From: JAULUH01 sp032111745
GTDB taxonomy: Bacteria; Chloroflexota; Anaerolineae; JAAEKA01
Length of the DNA: 22,534 nt
Assembly: GCA_032111745.1 (NCBI GenBank)
Contig: JAULUH010000286.1
Span: 1 to 22,534 of the forward strand
Direction: 5' to 3'
Positions 1 through 7,716 of this stretch are shown piece by piece. Position 1 is the stretch's first letter; each line of letters begins with the position of its first letter. The notes under the pieces are model-generated. The model made no database searches. It was not told the DNA's origin and saw only the letters and a list, made by a program, of their open reading frames with translations. The translations under genes and the position numbers were made by a program.

Positions 1-107
1 TGCCAACTTTTCCGAAAAGTTGGCAACTTTACCGGGGGCGTCACTCCATGATGGTGCTCGCGATCGATCGCTCATCGGGATCTGCCTGGTACAGGGCGAT
101 GAAAGGG
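1..107. repeat. Direct repeat copy 1 (truncated palindrome plus flank)
   Basis: This block is almost identical to 206-318. The two differ by two substitutions and a 6-base indel (TTTCCG, present only in copy 2). It starts inside a palindrome, of which 1-34 is the surviving part, and the rest may lie beyond the window edge. After the palindrome comes a shared stretch of about 70 bases. Read on the minus strand, that stretch ends an open frame with a peptide tail ending DERSIASTIME in both copies, but the residues before the tail differ. Confidence 0.85.
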
Positions 108-196
108 ACGCGGCCGCCGAACCAGGCCAGCACGTCATCGCACAGGATACGCGTTGGCCGCTCCGCGAGGATCGCTCCGTAGGATGACTGCGGTCC

Positions 197-239
197 CGGT
201 AAAGTTGCCAACTTTTCCGAAAAGTTGGCAACTTTACCG
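197..239. repeat. 43-bp perfect palindrome (20-bp arms, 3-base loop)
   Basis: The arms at 197-216 and 220-239 are exact reverse complements (CGGTAAAGTTGCCAACTTTT and its complement) around the loop CCG at 217-219. The same hairpin, missing its left 9 bases, begins the window at 1-34. An AT-rich core in a GC-rich genome, together with duplication, fits a dispersed REP-like element. Neither side carries a T-run that would make it a clear intrinsic terminator. Confidence 0.85.
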
Positions 240-318
240 TTTCCGGGGGCGTCACTCCATGATGGTGCTCGCGATCGATCGCTCATCGGGATCTGTCTGG
301 TGCAGGGCGATGAAAGGG
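206..318. repeat. Direct repeat copy 2
   Basis: Second copy of the block at 1-107, with the extra hexamer TTTCCG after the palindrome. Its right end abuts the remnant of an IS110-type transposase gene on the minus strand, so the repeat supplies the last codons of that broken frame. Confidence 0.85.
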
Positions 319-437
319 GTGCACTTCACCATCCCTACCGTGAAGCCCAGCTTCCACTTCGTGTTGCTCAGCTCCAGCGCTAGGTAGAGCCGCCGTCCTG
401 TGGTAGAATGACCTGTACAGGTCGCTGTCGTGTCCAT
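252..437 (-). pseudogene. IS110-family transposase, N-terminal remnant
   Basis: The minus-strand frame starts with ATG at 437 behind a strong AAAGGAGG ribosome binding site. It encodes a short peptide containing LYLALELSNTKWKLGFT, which resembles the beginning of the RuvC-like DEDD domain of IS110/IS1111 transposases. After about 40 residues the similarity stops and the frame runs into the direct repeat, ending after 61 residues. Family members are usually 300-400 residues, so this is a 5' stump of a lost insertion sequence. The family assignment comes from a short motif only. The upstream non-coding stretch (438-600) would correspond to the element's left-end region. Confidence 0.5.
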
Positions 438-658
438 GTCTTCCTCCTTTCGGAATTGATATCTGGAAGCTTACACGCAGCGGCCCTCTTTTTTTCAAGC
501 GCGCCTGCTAGCGCGCTGTCCTGCATTGTATCTACGCCGATACGGGCAACGACCATGCATGTTGGATAGCGGGCCGGAGGACGGCATAGGTTGGTACGGA
601 CGCCAGGCACTGCCCTTCGCTCTCCTCCATACCCCCTTCCCCGCCCCACCAGCCGCCG
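438..658. other. Intergenic region, no gene recognised
   Basis: No coding frame is convincing here. It contains an inverted repeat with 7-bp arms (498-504 and 511-517, loop 505-510) next to a T-run on the plus strand. The order is T-run then hairpin, so it is not an intrinsic terminator in either direction. No terminator is visible after the E2 gene that ends at 659. Confidence 0.5.
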
Positions 659-1732
659 TCACAGCAGCGCAAACGGCTCCTCCAGCATCCCAACTACCTC
701 CTCCAAGAATCCCAACGCCACCTCCCGCGACCACACCCCCCCATCCCAAGAAAGGCTCAACACGCTCGGCCAGCGCTCCTGGTCACGCCGAGCCCGTCCC
801 AAGGTCAACAGGGCCGACCGCGGCCACGGCGGCGCTCCGCCATACACCCGGGCCACCGACCCGCTCAGATCATGCACGATCACCCACGCCCCTGGTGGGG
901 CCTCCGGTGCCTGGCGCTCGTCTCCCTCCACCGCCCGCCGGCGCAGCCCCGCAACCTGTGCCAGGCCCCGCGCTTGTATGGCACCCGCCACGGGCCACAC
1001 CGTGCCCTTCGGCCCCAGGATAGCCAGGCCCATCCTTACTCCCGGCCCTACCTGCCGCCTCAGCACGGTCGCCGCCACCACCAACATCCAGTCGGCCATG
1101 GTCAGGGCAAGCCCGGTCCGCGGTGCAACCATGTCCTGCAGCTGGTGATGCGCCTCCAGTAACGCCCGCAGGTCGACCTGCGCCGTGAGAAACGGCGCCG
1201 CGCCCGGCCCCGTCCCCACCGTCTCCGGTACCTGGCAGGCCGCCGCCAACACATCCCGCTCGACCACCCGACCATCCGGCCCGCTGCCCCGCACAGCACG
1301 CCAGTCCACGGCCAATAGCCGGGCGCGAGTGCGGGCCCGCGGCGAGGAGAAGACCCGCTGGCCCTTTGGCCGGTCACTAGCCACCGGCAGGTCTCTCCTC
1401 CCGTCAACCACCTTACGGCCGGACCTATCAGGTGCCTGCGCTAGGTGGGCGGGCACCTTAGCCTCCGCTGCCGGCAGCTCCCCCTCTGGCTCATCCTCCT
1501 GGTAGATCCGGGCCAGCACGGTGCCCACCGGCACCCGTTGCCCCTCGGCCACGTAGCAGGGCCCCAAGATACCCGCGGCCGGCGCCTCCACCTCCACCGT
1601 CACCTTGTCCGTCTCCACCTCCAGCAGCGGCTGGCTACGCGCCACGGGCTGTCCCGCAGCCACCAGCCACCGGGCTACTGTCCCTTCGTCCATCGTCAGC
1701 CCCAGGTTGGGCATGATCACGTCGACAGCCAT
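659..1732 (-). CDS. Degenerate dihydrolipoamide acyltransferase (E2), likely catalytically dead
   Basis: An E2-type protein of 357 residues. Residues 1-76 are a lipoyl domain with the lipoyl-lysine motif ETDK (Lys43). Residues 127-163 are a peripheral subunit-binding domain (SSPRAR...GSGPDGRVVERDV). Residues 181-357 align with the chloramphenicol-acetyltransferase-like core but are shortened: the opening helix with the IARRM-type motif is missing. The motif that is DHRLVDGG in the second E2 of this window reads DGGVWSRE here (330-337), so the catalytic His and Asp are gone. The start was set at MAVDVIMPNL, where the lipoyl domain begins; the longer frame upstream lies inside the E1-beta gene. 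The start codon is one base from the E1-beta stop, so the genes are co-transcribed. It probably acts as a lipoyl carrier or E1 scaffold rather than a transacylase. That role is inference. Confidence 0.85.
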   Translation of the reverse strand: MAVDVIMPNLGLTMDEGTVARWLVAAGQPVARSQPLLEVETDKVTVEVEAPAAGILGPCYVAEGQRVPVGTVLARIYQEDEPEGELPAAEAKVPAHLAQAPDRSGRKVVDGRRDLPVASDRPKGQRVFSSPRARTRARLLAVDWRAVRGSGPDGRVVERDVLAAACQVPETVGTGPGAAPFLTAQVDLRALLEAHHQLQDMVAPRTGLALTMADWMLVVAATVLRRQVGPGVRMGLAILGPKGTVWPVAGAIQARGLAQVAGLRRRAVEGDERQAPEAPPGAWVIVHDLSGSVARVYGGAPPWPRSALLTLGRARRDQERWPSVLSLSWDGGVWSREVALGFLEEVVGMLEEPFALL

Positions 1733-1733
1733 C

Positions 1734-2726
1734 TCAGCGGTCCCGGTACAGCACGTCCAGCGCCGCGGCCACGATGTCCTGCTCGTTGGGGATCGCCTCC
1801 AGCTCCAGCCTCCCGTTGTAGGGCATCGGCACATCCTCGCTGGCTACCTGGGCAATGGGCGCGTCCAGCCAGTCGAAGGCCGCCCGCTGCACCCGTGCCG
1901 CCACCTCCGCCGTGAAGCCACCGGTCAGCGGTCCCTCGTTGACCACCACCAGGCGCCCCGTCTTCTCCACCGAGCGCACGATGGTGTCCAGGTCCAACGG
2001 CTTCAGGGTGCGCGGGTCGATCACCTCGGCCTCGATCCCCCGCGCCGCCAGCGCTTCCGCCGCCTGCAACGCCAGCAACACCATGCGCGAGGTGGCGACG
2101 ATGGTCACGTCCCGTCCCACCCGCTTGACGTCGGCCACGCCGATAGGCACCAGCACCTCCGCCCTGGCGTCCGGCACCGGCCCCATAGTGTTGTAGAGCA
2201 GCTTATGCTCGATGAAGATCACAGGGTCATCGCTGCGGATCGCCGCCTTCAGCAGCCCCTTGGCATCGTACGGTGTGCTGGGCTGCACCACCACCAGCCC
2301 CGGCACGTGCACGAACCACATCTCGAGGCTCTGAGAGTGCTGCGCCGCGTTGCCGCGACCACCGCCGCCCTGGGTGCGCATCACCAGCGGCACCCCCACC
2401 TTGCCGCCAAACATGTAGCGGGCCTTGGCCGCCTGGTTCACGATCTGGTCCATGGCCAGGGCACTGAAGTCGATATACATAATCTCGGCCACCGGCCGTA
2501 GCCCGGTCATCGCCGCGCCCACGGCCAGCCCCATGATGCCCGCCTCCGAGATGGGCATATCGCGCACCCGCATCTCGCCGTAGGCATCGTACAGGCCGCG
2601 CGTCACCTGTAACACGCCCCCATACCGGCCCACGTCCTCGCCCAGGACGATGACCGCGGGATCGCGGGCCATCTCCTCGTGCAGGGCCTCGTTCAATGCC
2701 TCTCGATACTGGATCTCGCGTGTCAT
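1734..2726 (-). CDS. 2-oxo-acid (pyruvate/acetoin-type) dehydrogenase E1 beta subunit
   Basis: A 330-residue E1-beta subunit of the thiamine-diphosphate-dependent 2-oxo-acid dehydrogenase family (PdhB/AcoB/BkdA2 type). It has the conserved GEDVGRYGG segment near residue 28, which contains the Glu that activates thiamine diphosphate. It also has the PISEAGIMGLAVGAAM helix, the QHSQSLE motif, and the C-terminal transketolase domain with EVIDPRTLKPLD. It would pair with the E1-alpha encoded just upstream to decarboxylate a 2-oxo acid or cleave acetoin and pass the acyl group to lipoyl-E2. The start at MTREIQYREAL overlaps the E1-alpha stop by four bases (ATGA), indicating translational coupling. 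The substrate cannot be told from sequence alone. Confidence 0.93.
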   Translation of the reverse strand: MTREIQYREALNEALHEEMARDPAVIVLGEDVGRYGGVLQVTRGLYDAYGEMRVRDMPISEAGIMGLAVGAAMTGLRPVAEIMYIDFSALAMDQIVNQAAKARYMFGGKVGVPLVMRTQGGGGRGNAAQHSQSLEMWFVHVPGLVVVQPSTPYDAKGLLKAAIRSDDPVIFIEHKLLYNTMGPVPDARAEVLVPIGVADVKRVGRDVTIVATSRMVLLALQAAEALAARGIEAEVIDPRTLKPLDLDTIVRSVEKTGRLVVVNEGPLTGGFTAEVAARVQRAAFDWLDAPIAQVASEDVPMPYNGRLELEAIPNEQDIVAAALDVLYRDR

Positions 2727-3688
2727 GCCACCACATCCTCCCATAGCGCCGCCAGCTCGGGCTCGGGGCTGGCCTTGGCGAACGCAATGGCGTCCGCGAT
2801 ATCGGCCTCTGCCTGCCTGCGCCGCGCCCGCAGCTCCTCCTCCGCAAAGCCGAACTCGGCCACCAGCCTGTGCTCGTAGCGGCTGATGGGGTCGCGCTCC
2901 GGCTGCTTCCACTGTTCGGTCTCACCCGCTGGACGATACGTCAGGGGGTCGCCCACCGTGTGGCCCTCGACCCGGTAGGTCTGGGCCACCAGGAAGGTGG
3001 GCCCTTCCCCACTCCGCGCCCGGGCCACGGCCTGGCTGGTGGCTTCCCACACCGCCAGCACGTCGTTACCGTCCACGGTGACGCCAGGCATGCCCAGGGC
3101 CTCGGCCTTGCGCTCTAGCTGCGACACGGCGATGAACGGCGCCACCGGGCTGAACTCGGCGTACTGGTTAGCCTCGCACAGGTAGACGATGGGCAGCCCC
3201 CACAACGCCGCCATGTTGCCCGCCTCCAACAATATGCCCTGGTTGCTGGCCCCGTCGCCGAAGAAACACACCACCACCTGGCCCGAGCCGCGCACAGCCG
3301 CCGAATAGGCCGCGCCGGTGGCCAGGCCAATCCCCCCGCCCACGATGCCGTTGGCGCCCAGGATGCCCAGGTCCAGGTCGGCGATGTGCATGGAGCCGCC
3401 CTTGCCCTTGCCGTAGCCGGTCGCGCGGCCCAGCAGCTCCGCCATCATCCGTCTTGGGTCCCCGCCCTTGGCCAGGCAATGACCATGGCCGCGGTGGGTG
3501 CTGGTGATGTAGTCCTCCCGGCGCAGGGCCGCGCACGCGCCCACCGCCACCGCCTCCTGGCCGATGTAGGTGTGGGTCGTGCCGCGCATTAGGTTCTGCA
3601 TGAACAGCTCGCGCGCCGCCTGGTCGAAGGCGCGGATCAGCACCATGCGATAGAACAGGTCCGCCAGCTGGGGTTGGGTCAAATCCAT
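2723..3688 (-). CDS. 2-oxo-acid (pyruvate/acetoin-type) dehydrogenase E1 alpha subunit
   Basis: A 321-residue E1-alpha. The thiamine-diphosphate/Mg motif runs from GDGASNQG (residues 144-151) to CEANQYAEF (171-179). The usual Asn-Asn of the motif end is Ala-Asn here. The STHRGHGH segment (63-70) and GKGGSMH (96-101) are standard E1-alpha motifs. The start at MDLTQPQLADL has a good GGAGG ribosome site 4 bases upstream; 15 residues of open frame before it are not expected in the family. It forms the first gene of an E1-alpha/E1-beta/E2 trio and follows an SDR gene by 41 bases. Length and absence of a long N-terminal extension fit PDH/acetoin dehydrogenase alpha subunits. Acetoin and pyruvate specificities are not distinguishable here. 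Confidence 0.93.
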   Translation of the reverse strand: MDLTQPQLADLFYRMVLIRAFDQAARELFMQNLMRGTTHTYIGQEAVAVGACAALRREDYITSTHRGHGHCLAKGGDPRRMMAELLGRATGYGKGKGGSMHIADLDLGILGANGIVGGGIGLATGAAYSAAVRGSGQVVVCFFGDGASNQGILLEAGNMAALWGLPIVYLCEANQYAEFSPVAPFIAVSQLERKAEALGMPGVTVDGNDVLAVWEATSQAVARARSGEGPTFLVAQTYRVEGHTVGDPLTYRPAGETEQWKQPERDPISRYEHRLVAEFGFAEEELRARRRQAEADIADAIAFAKASPEPELAALWEDVVA

Positions 3689-3729
3689 GAAGCCTCCGAG
3701 AGGAGAAAACGGCCAAGGCGTTTGTTGCC

Positions 3730-4539
3730 TCACCGCATCAGCAATCCCCCATTCACGTCGATGGTGGCGCCGGTGATGAAGGCCGCGGCGTCACCGGCCA
3801 GAAAGCACACCGCAGCCGCGACCTCATCCGCCTCGGCAAACCGGCCGAGTGGTATCTGGCCGCGCACGCGCGCCTGCAAGTCCGGCGACCACCCCGCCGT
3901 GAGATCGGTCGCCGTCGTCGCCGGCGCCACGCAGTTCACGGTCACGCCATCCGGGGCCAGCAGCCGGGCCAGGGACTTGCTCATGGCCACCAGGCCGGCC
4001 TTGGACGCCGCATAGTGCGCGCCCACCAGCACGCCACCCATCTGCCCGGCCACCGAGGCCACGTTGATAATGCGCCCCCGCCGGCCGCTGCTCCTTAGGT
4101 GGGGTAGAGCCGCCTGGCAAAACAGAAAGGCGCCCTTCAGGTTGACCTCCAATACCCAGTCCCATTCGCTTTCGGCGATCTGCTCGAAAGCAGTCAGGGG
4201 GCAGACCCCGGCGTTGTTGACCAGGATGTCCAGCCCGCCGCAGCGCGCCACCGTAGCCTCCACGGCCCTGTGGACCTCCTCCGCCCGGCGGACGTCGGCG
4301 GTGACGGCCAGGACCCCGCTCGGCTTGCCCCGTTGTCGCTCATGGGGCACTTCGCCGGACACGGCCAACTCTGCCTGTGCCGCCTCCAACGCGTCGGGGT
4401 CCACGTCCACCAGCGCTACCTCCGCGCCCCGGCCGGCCAGCGCCCGGGCCACTGCCAGCCCGATGCCGCGTCCCGCGCCGGTGACCAGCGCCACGCGGCC
4501 ACCGAGCTCTGCCGCCTCCTCACTCCCAGGGCTTCTCAT
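3730..4539 (-). CDS. Short-chain dehydrogenase/reductase (classical SDR)
   Basis: A 269-residue NAD(P)-dependent classical SDR. It shows the cofactor motif TGAGRGIG (residues 20-27), NNAG (108-111), and the catalytic Ser162, Tyr176 and Lys180 (Tyr-x-x-x-Lys as YAASK). The C-terminal motif GATIDVNGG is typical. An acidic residue (Asp45) after the second beta strand suggests NAD preference. There is an insertion near residues 60-75 between beta-3 and alpha-3 that is longer than usual. The start MRSPGSEEAAELGGR was chosen because it lies 10 bases past the transketolase stop; upstream frame is transketolase shadow. It sits between the transketolase and the E1 genes of the same operon. It probably oxidises or reduces a sugar, polyol or acetoin-like compound, but substrate is not predictable. 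Confidence 0.9.
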   Translation of the reverse strand: MRSPGSEEAAELGGRVALVTGAGRGIGLAVARALAGRGAEVALVDVDPDALEAAQAELAVSGEVPHERQRGKPSGVLAVTADVRRAEEVHRAVEATVARCGGLDILVNNAGVCPLTAFEQIAESEWDWVLEVNLKGAFLFCQAALPHLRSSGRRGRIINVASVAGQMGGVLVGAHYAASKAGLVAMSKSLARLLAPDGVTVNCVAPATTATDLTAGWSPDLQARVRGQIPLGRFAEADEVAAAVCFLAGDAAAFITGATIDVNGGLLMR

Positions 4540-4549
4540 AATCCCCCAC

Positions 4550-6565
4550 CTATTCCCTTCCACCGTCCGCAGTCCGCTCTGCTCCGGCTTCTCCGGTCCT
4601 GCTTCCCCTTTGCGCTCTCTGCGTCTCTGCGGTTCGCTTCTGGATTTCGCACTCGCTTTTCTGGTCCCGCCGCGCCAGCACCCGCCGCGCCGCAACCACG
4701 ATGTCCGCCGCCGCCATGCCATACATGGGAAACAACTCGGCCGGGTCGCCAGAGCGGCAGAAGGTATCGGGAATCCCAACCCGGGCCATGGACACCGGGC
4801 ACTGCTCGGCCAGGACCTCGGCCACCGCCCCACCCAGGCCGCCGAGGATCGTGTGGTCCTCGGCCGTCACGATGGCACCCGTCTCCTCTGCGGCCCGCCG
4901 GATTGCCTCCCCGTCGATGGGCTTGATGGTATGCATGTCCAGGATGCGCGCCTGAATGCCCTCCTGCGCCAGCACCTCCGCAGCCTCCAACGCCAGACCC
5001 ACCATCAAGCCACAGGCGATGATGGTCAGGTCATCCCCCGGCCGCACCAGCACGGCCCTTCCTAACTCAAAAGGCTGGCCCGGGGCATAGACGGTTGGCA
5101 CCGGGTTGCGCCCCATGCGGAAATAGGCTGGCCCATCGTGCGCCACCACCTGGCGCAAGAGCGGCGCCACGGCCGTCGCGTCCGCCGGCACCACTACCAC
5201 CATGTTGGCCATGGCCCGCATGATGGCGATATCCTCCGTGCCCTGGTGGGTGGGGCCATCCCACCCCACCTCCAGCCCACCGTGGGACGCAATCACCTTG
5301 ACGTTGAGCCGGGGATAGCAGATGAAGCTGCGCACCTGCTCGCAGGCCCGCATGGTGGCGAAAGTAGCATAGGTGCAGGCCAGGGGGACCAACCCGGTGG
5401 TTGCCAGGCCCGCCGCGGCCAACATCATGGTCTGCTCCGCTACCCCGCAGTTGATGTGGCGCTCGGGATAGCGCTCCCGAAACGCGCCGGTCTTCAGCGA
5501 GCTGGAGATGTCGGCGTCCAGCACCACCAGGTTGGACACCTCATCGCCCAGCCTGACCAGCTCCTGGCCAAAGGCGTTGCGCAGGATCTGCGCCCTTCCC
5601 CGCCGCTCGAGAGCCGCCGGCTCCTCAGCCGCAGGGGCTGCATCCTCACGGCTGCCGCCCGGCGTCATTGCGCCAGTCGCGTGCCCCTGAGCTCCCTGCA
5701 CCGCGCCCGGGTCCTCGTCCAATTCGGCGTCAGGCTCGCCTAGCTCCGCCAGCGCGGCCAGGGCCTGCTCACGGTTAGGCGCCTTACCGTGCCATTCATG
5801 GCGATCCAGCATGAACGACACCGGCCAGCCCTTGATGGTGTGGGCGATGATACAGGCCGGGCCCTCTGTGTTCCAGCGGGCCCAGGCCAGCGCGTCGAGG
5901 ATCTGGCCGAGATCACGTCCGTCGATCTCCCGTACCTGCCAGCGGCAGGCCTGCCACTTGGCGGGCAACGGATCGAGGCTCACGATGTCGTCCGACCTGC
6001 CGTCCACCTGCGAGCGGTTGTAGTCCACCAGCGCTACCAGGTTGGAGAGCCGGTGCTGGCCCGCGATCAGGGCAGCCTCCCAGGTCGCCCCTTCCTGCAG
6101 GTCCCCCTCGCCCAGCATCACCACCGTGTGAAAGTTGCGGCCCGTGATCCGCGCGCCCAACGCCATACCCAGCCCGGCCGACAGCCCGCTGCCCAGCGGC
6201 CCGGAGGTCATCTCCACCCCGGGCGTCTTGCGCATATCCGGATGGCCCTGCAGGTGGCTGTCCGCCCGGCGCAGCCCCCACAGGTCCGTCACCGGGAAGA
6301 AGCCCCGCTCGGCCAGTGCGGCGTACCAGATGGGACAGGCGTGGCCCTTGGACAGGATGAAGCGGTCCCGATCAGGCCAATCCGGGCGTCCGGGATCGAC
6401 GCGCAGGCCCGCCGGGTGAAAGTAGAGCGCAGCCATCATGTCCGCCGCGGACAGCGATCCCCCCGGATGCCCGGAGCCGGCATGGTAGGTCATCCTGATC
6501 ACGTCACGGCGCAGCCGACTGGCCACAGCGGCCACTGCCTGGATCGTCGAGAGGTCGTCTGCCAT
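4550..6565 (-). CDS. Transketolase, N and C subunits fused in one chain
   Basis: A 671-residue transketolase-like enzyme that moves two-carbon ketol units using thiamine diphosphate. Residues 1-275 match the split N-terminal transketolase subunit: HAGSGHPGGS (28-37), SKGHA (72-76), GEGDLQEG (152-159) and the N...D motif near 183. Residues about 326-635 match the C-terminal subunit, with the activating Glu in CGVAEQT (Glu377) and a GGLEVGWDGPTHQGTED segment. Between them is a low-complexity Ala/Glu/Gly linker (about 276-325), consistent with fusion of two ancestral genes. The last 36 residues (4553-4660) are encoded by what looks like a dispersed repeat and are not part of the family fold. The start at MADDLSTIQAV is 14 bases past the radical SAM stop. 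Split transketolases of this type include the D-apulose-4-phosphate transketolases AptA/AptB, so the substrate may not be a pentose-phosphate-pathway sugar. Confidence 0.9.
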   Translation of the reverse strand: MADDLSTIQAVAAVASRLRRDVIRMTYHAGSGHPGGSLSAADMMAALYFHPAGLRVDPGRPDWPDRDRFILSKGHACPIWYAALAERGFFPVTDLWGLRRADSHLQGHPDMRKTPGVEMTSGPLGSGLSAGLGMALGARITGRNFHTVVMLGEGDLQEGATWEAALIAGQHRLSNLVALVDYNRSQVDGRSDDIVSLDPLPAKWQACRWQVREIDGRDLGQILDALAWARWNTEGPACIIAHTIKGWPVSFMLDRHEWHGKAPNREQALAALAELGEPDAELDEDPGAVQGAQGHATGAMTPGGSREDAAPAAEEPAALERRGRAQILRNAFGQELVRLGDEVSNLVVLDADISSSLKTGAFRERYPERHINCGVAEQTMMLAAAGLATTGLVPLACTYATFATMRACEQVRSFICYPRLNVKVIASHGGLEVGWDGPTHQGTEDIAIMRAMANMVVVVPADATAVAPLLRQVVAHDGPAYFRMGRNPVPTVYAPGQPFELGRAVLVRPGDDLTIIACGLMVGLALEAAEVLAQEGIQARILDMHTIKPIDGEAIRRAAEETGAIVTAEDHTILGGLGGAVAEVLAEQCPVSMARVGIPDTFCRSGDPAELFPMYGMAAADIVVAARRVLARRDQKSECEIQKRTAETQRAQRGSRTGEAGAERTADGGRE
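4553..4660 (-). repeat. Repeat-like sequence forming the 3' end of the transketolase gene
   Basis: On the minus strand this contains CCGCAGAGACGCAGAGAGCG, which has the look of the short 'aaccgcagagacgcagag' repeats scattered in many environmental bacterial genomes. It is read as the extra C-terminal tail of the transketolase (about 36 residues, rich in Arg, Glu and Gly). There is only one copy in this window, so the repeat status rests on recall of the pattern, not on internal comparison. Confidence 0.45.
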
Positions 6566-6579
6566 GGCTGCCGTCCGGC

Positions 6580-7692
6580 TCAGGCGCACTGCACGAAGCC
6601 CTGGGCCCACAGGCAGCCGCCGCAGGTGGGGAAGGTGTTGCCCGTGCAATCCTCGAAGTTGTAGGGGAAACGCTCGCAGCCGCCGCAGGTGGTGCAGGGC
6701 GAGAAGTGGAACTCCCGCAGCCGCTGCCGGAACTGGCTGAAGACCTCCGACTCCCAGATGTCGCCCAGAGGCTGCCCGGTCACATTGCCGAGGCTGAAAT
6801 GGGTCACGTCCTTGCGCCGGCCCCGGATGTACTCCGGGTGGTTATGAAGCAAAGACAGGCAGGGGCTGACCTCCCCATTCCACCGGATTGCCGCGTAGCC
6901 CTCCTGCGCGAAGCGGCAGTAGTCGTTGCGACCGCTCAGGCTGGCGTCCAGCAAGCTCACGCTGACTCGCGAGGCGAACACCTGCTGCAGAGGAGCCAGG
7001 ATCGGCTCGTCCACGTCCAGCTTGGGCAGGCTCAGCTCGGGCACAAAACGGGAGGCCCGGAAGGCACACGACCGCAGGGCCTGCTCGTAGAGGATCTCCT
7101 GCTCCATCTCCGCCGTGTGTGGCACCAGGTTGGAGACCAGGATCTCGTACGCGCCCACCCGGCTGGCCATCGCCGGCAGCTTGGATAGCTCGGCTGCGTT
7201 GCGCTTCATGGCCACGAAGGCCAGGGCCAGGTGGGGCTTGCCGTGGCGCCCGGCCCGCCGGATGCGGAAGCGCATCAGCCAGCGCAGGTTGTCGACCACC
7301 AGGCCCAGGCTGGCCGGCGGGCGCAGCACATCGTACAGCTCAGGACACGCCCCGTCGATGGAGACCACCAGGCGGTCCATCTGCAGGTCGACCAGCGCCT
7401 GGGCCACCGGCCGGGTGAGCAGGGTACCGTTGGTGGTAGCCTCCACCTTTGCACCCGCAGCCTTGGCCAGCCGCACCATCTCCAGGAAGTCCGGATGGGA
7501 CATCGGCTCCCCGTAGCCGCTGAGGTGCACCACCGGCGGCCGCGGCAGCTTCGCCACCTGTTCCATCAGCGCCGCGAAGGTCTCCAAAGGCATCAAGCCG
7601 ATGGGCTCGTTCCAGGCCCGGCGCACGCAGATGGGGCAGTCCAGGTTGCAGGTCGTCGTGATCTCGACGTATAGCTTGGTCAGGGTATCCAC
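6580..7692 (-). CDS. Radical SAM/SPASM protein, resembling tungsten-cofactor oxidoreductase maturases
   Basis: A 370-residue radical SAM enzyme. The canonical iron-sulfur motif Cx3Cx2C is at Cys15, Cys19 and Cys22 (CNLDCPIC), followed by the SAM-binding GYGEP segment. A Cys-rich C-terminal SPASM-like region includes CTTCGGC and a final TCGGCLWAQGFVQC segment. That ending and the overall layout resemble the family described as radical SAM maturases of tungsten-containing aldehyde oxidoreductases; this match is from memory and is moderate. The start is GTG at 7692 behind GGGAGGT with an 8-base spacer. It lies 24 bases after a cupin gene and 14 before the transketolase. No tungsten oxidoreductase gene is in the window, so its substrate would be elsewhere or it does something different here. 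Confidence 0.8.
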   Translation of the reverse strand: MDTLTKLYVEITTTCNLDCPICVRRAWNEPIGLMPLETFAALMEQVAKLPRPPVVHLSGYGEPMSHPDFLEMVRLAKAAGAKVEATTNGTLLTRPVAQALVDLQMDRLVVSIDGACPELYDVLRPPASLGLVVDNLRWLMRFRIRRAGRHGKPHLALAFVAMKRNAAELSKLPAMASRVGAYEILVSNLVPHTAEMEQEILYEQALRSCAFRASRFVPELSLPKLDVDEPILAPLQQVFASRVSVSLLDASLSGRNDYCRFAQEGYAAIRWNGEVSPCLSLLHNHPEYIRGRRKDVTHFSLGNVTGQPLGDIWESEVFSQFRQRLREFHFSPCTTCGGCERFPYNFEDCTGNTFPTCGGCLWAQGFVQCA

Positions 7693-7716
7693 AGCGAGGC
7701 ACCTCCCTTGAAGGTC

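Noticed and set aside
1..318. CRISPR array
   Set aside because: Only two long repeat copies with a 98-base spacing; no regular short repeat-spacer pattern here or elsewhere in the window.
498..517. Intrinsic terminator next to the T-run
   Set aside because: The T-run precedes the hairpin on the plus strand, and on the minus strand the hairpin is followed by A, not T.
526..1148. Overlapping plus-strand open frames rich in Pro, Ala and Arg
   Set aside because: They are antisense shadows of the E2 gene in GC-rich DNA, with low-complexity composition and no ribosome sites.
1605..2501. A 298-codon plus-strand frame
   Set aside because: His/Arg-rich translation with no family resemblance. It lies opposite the well-supported E1-beta gene.
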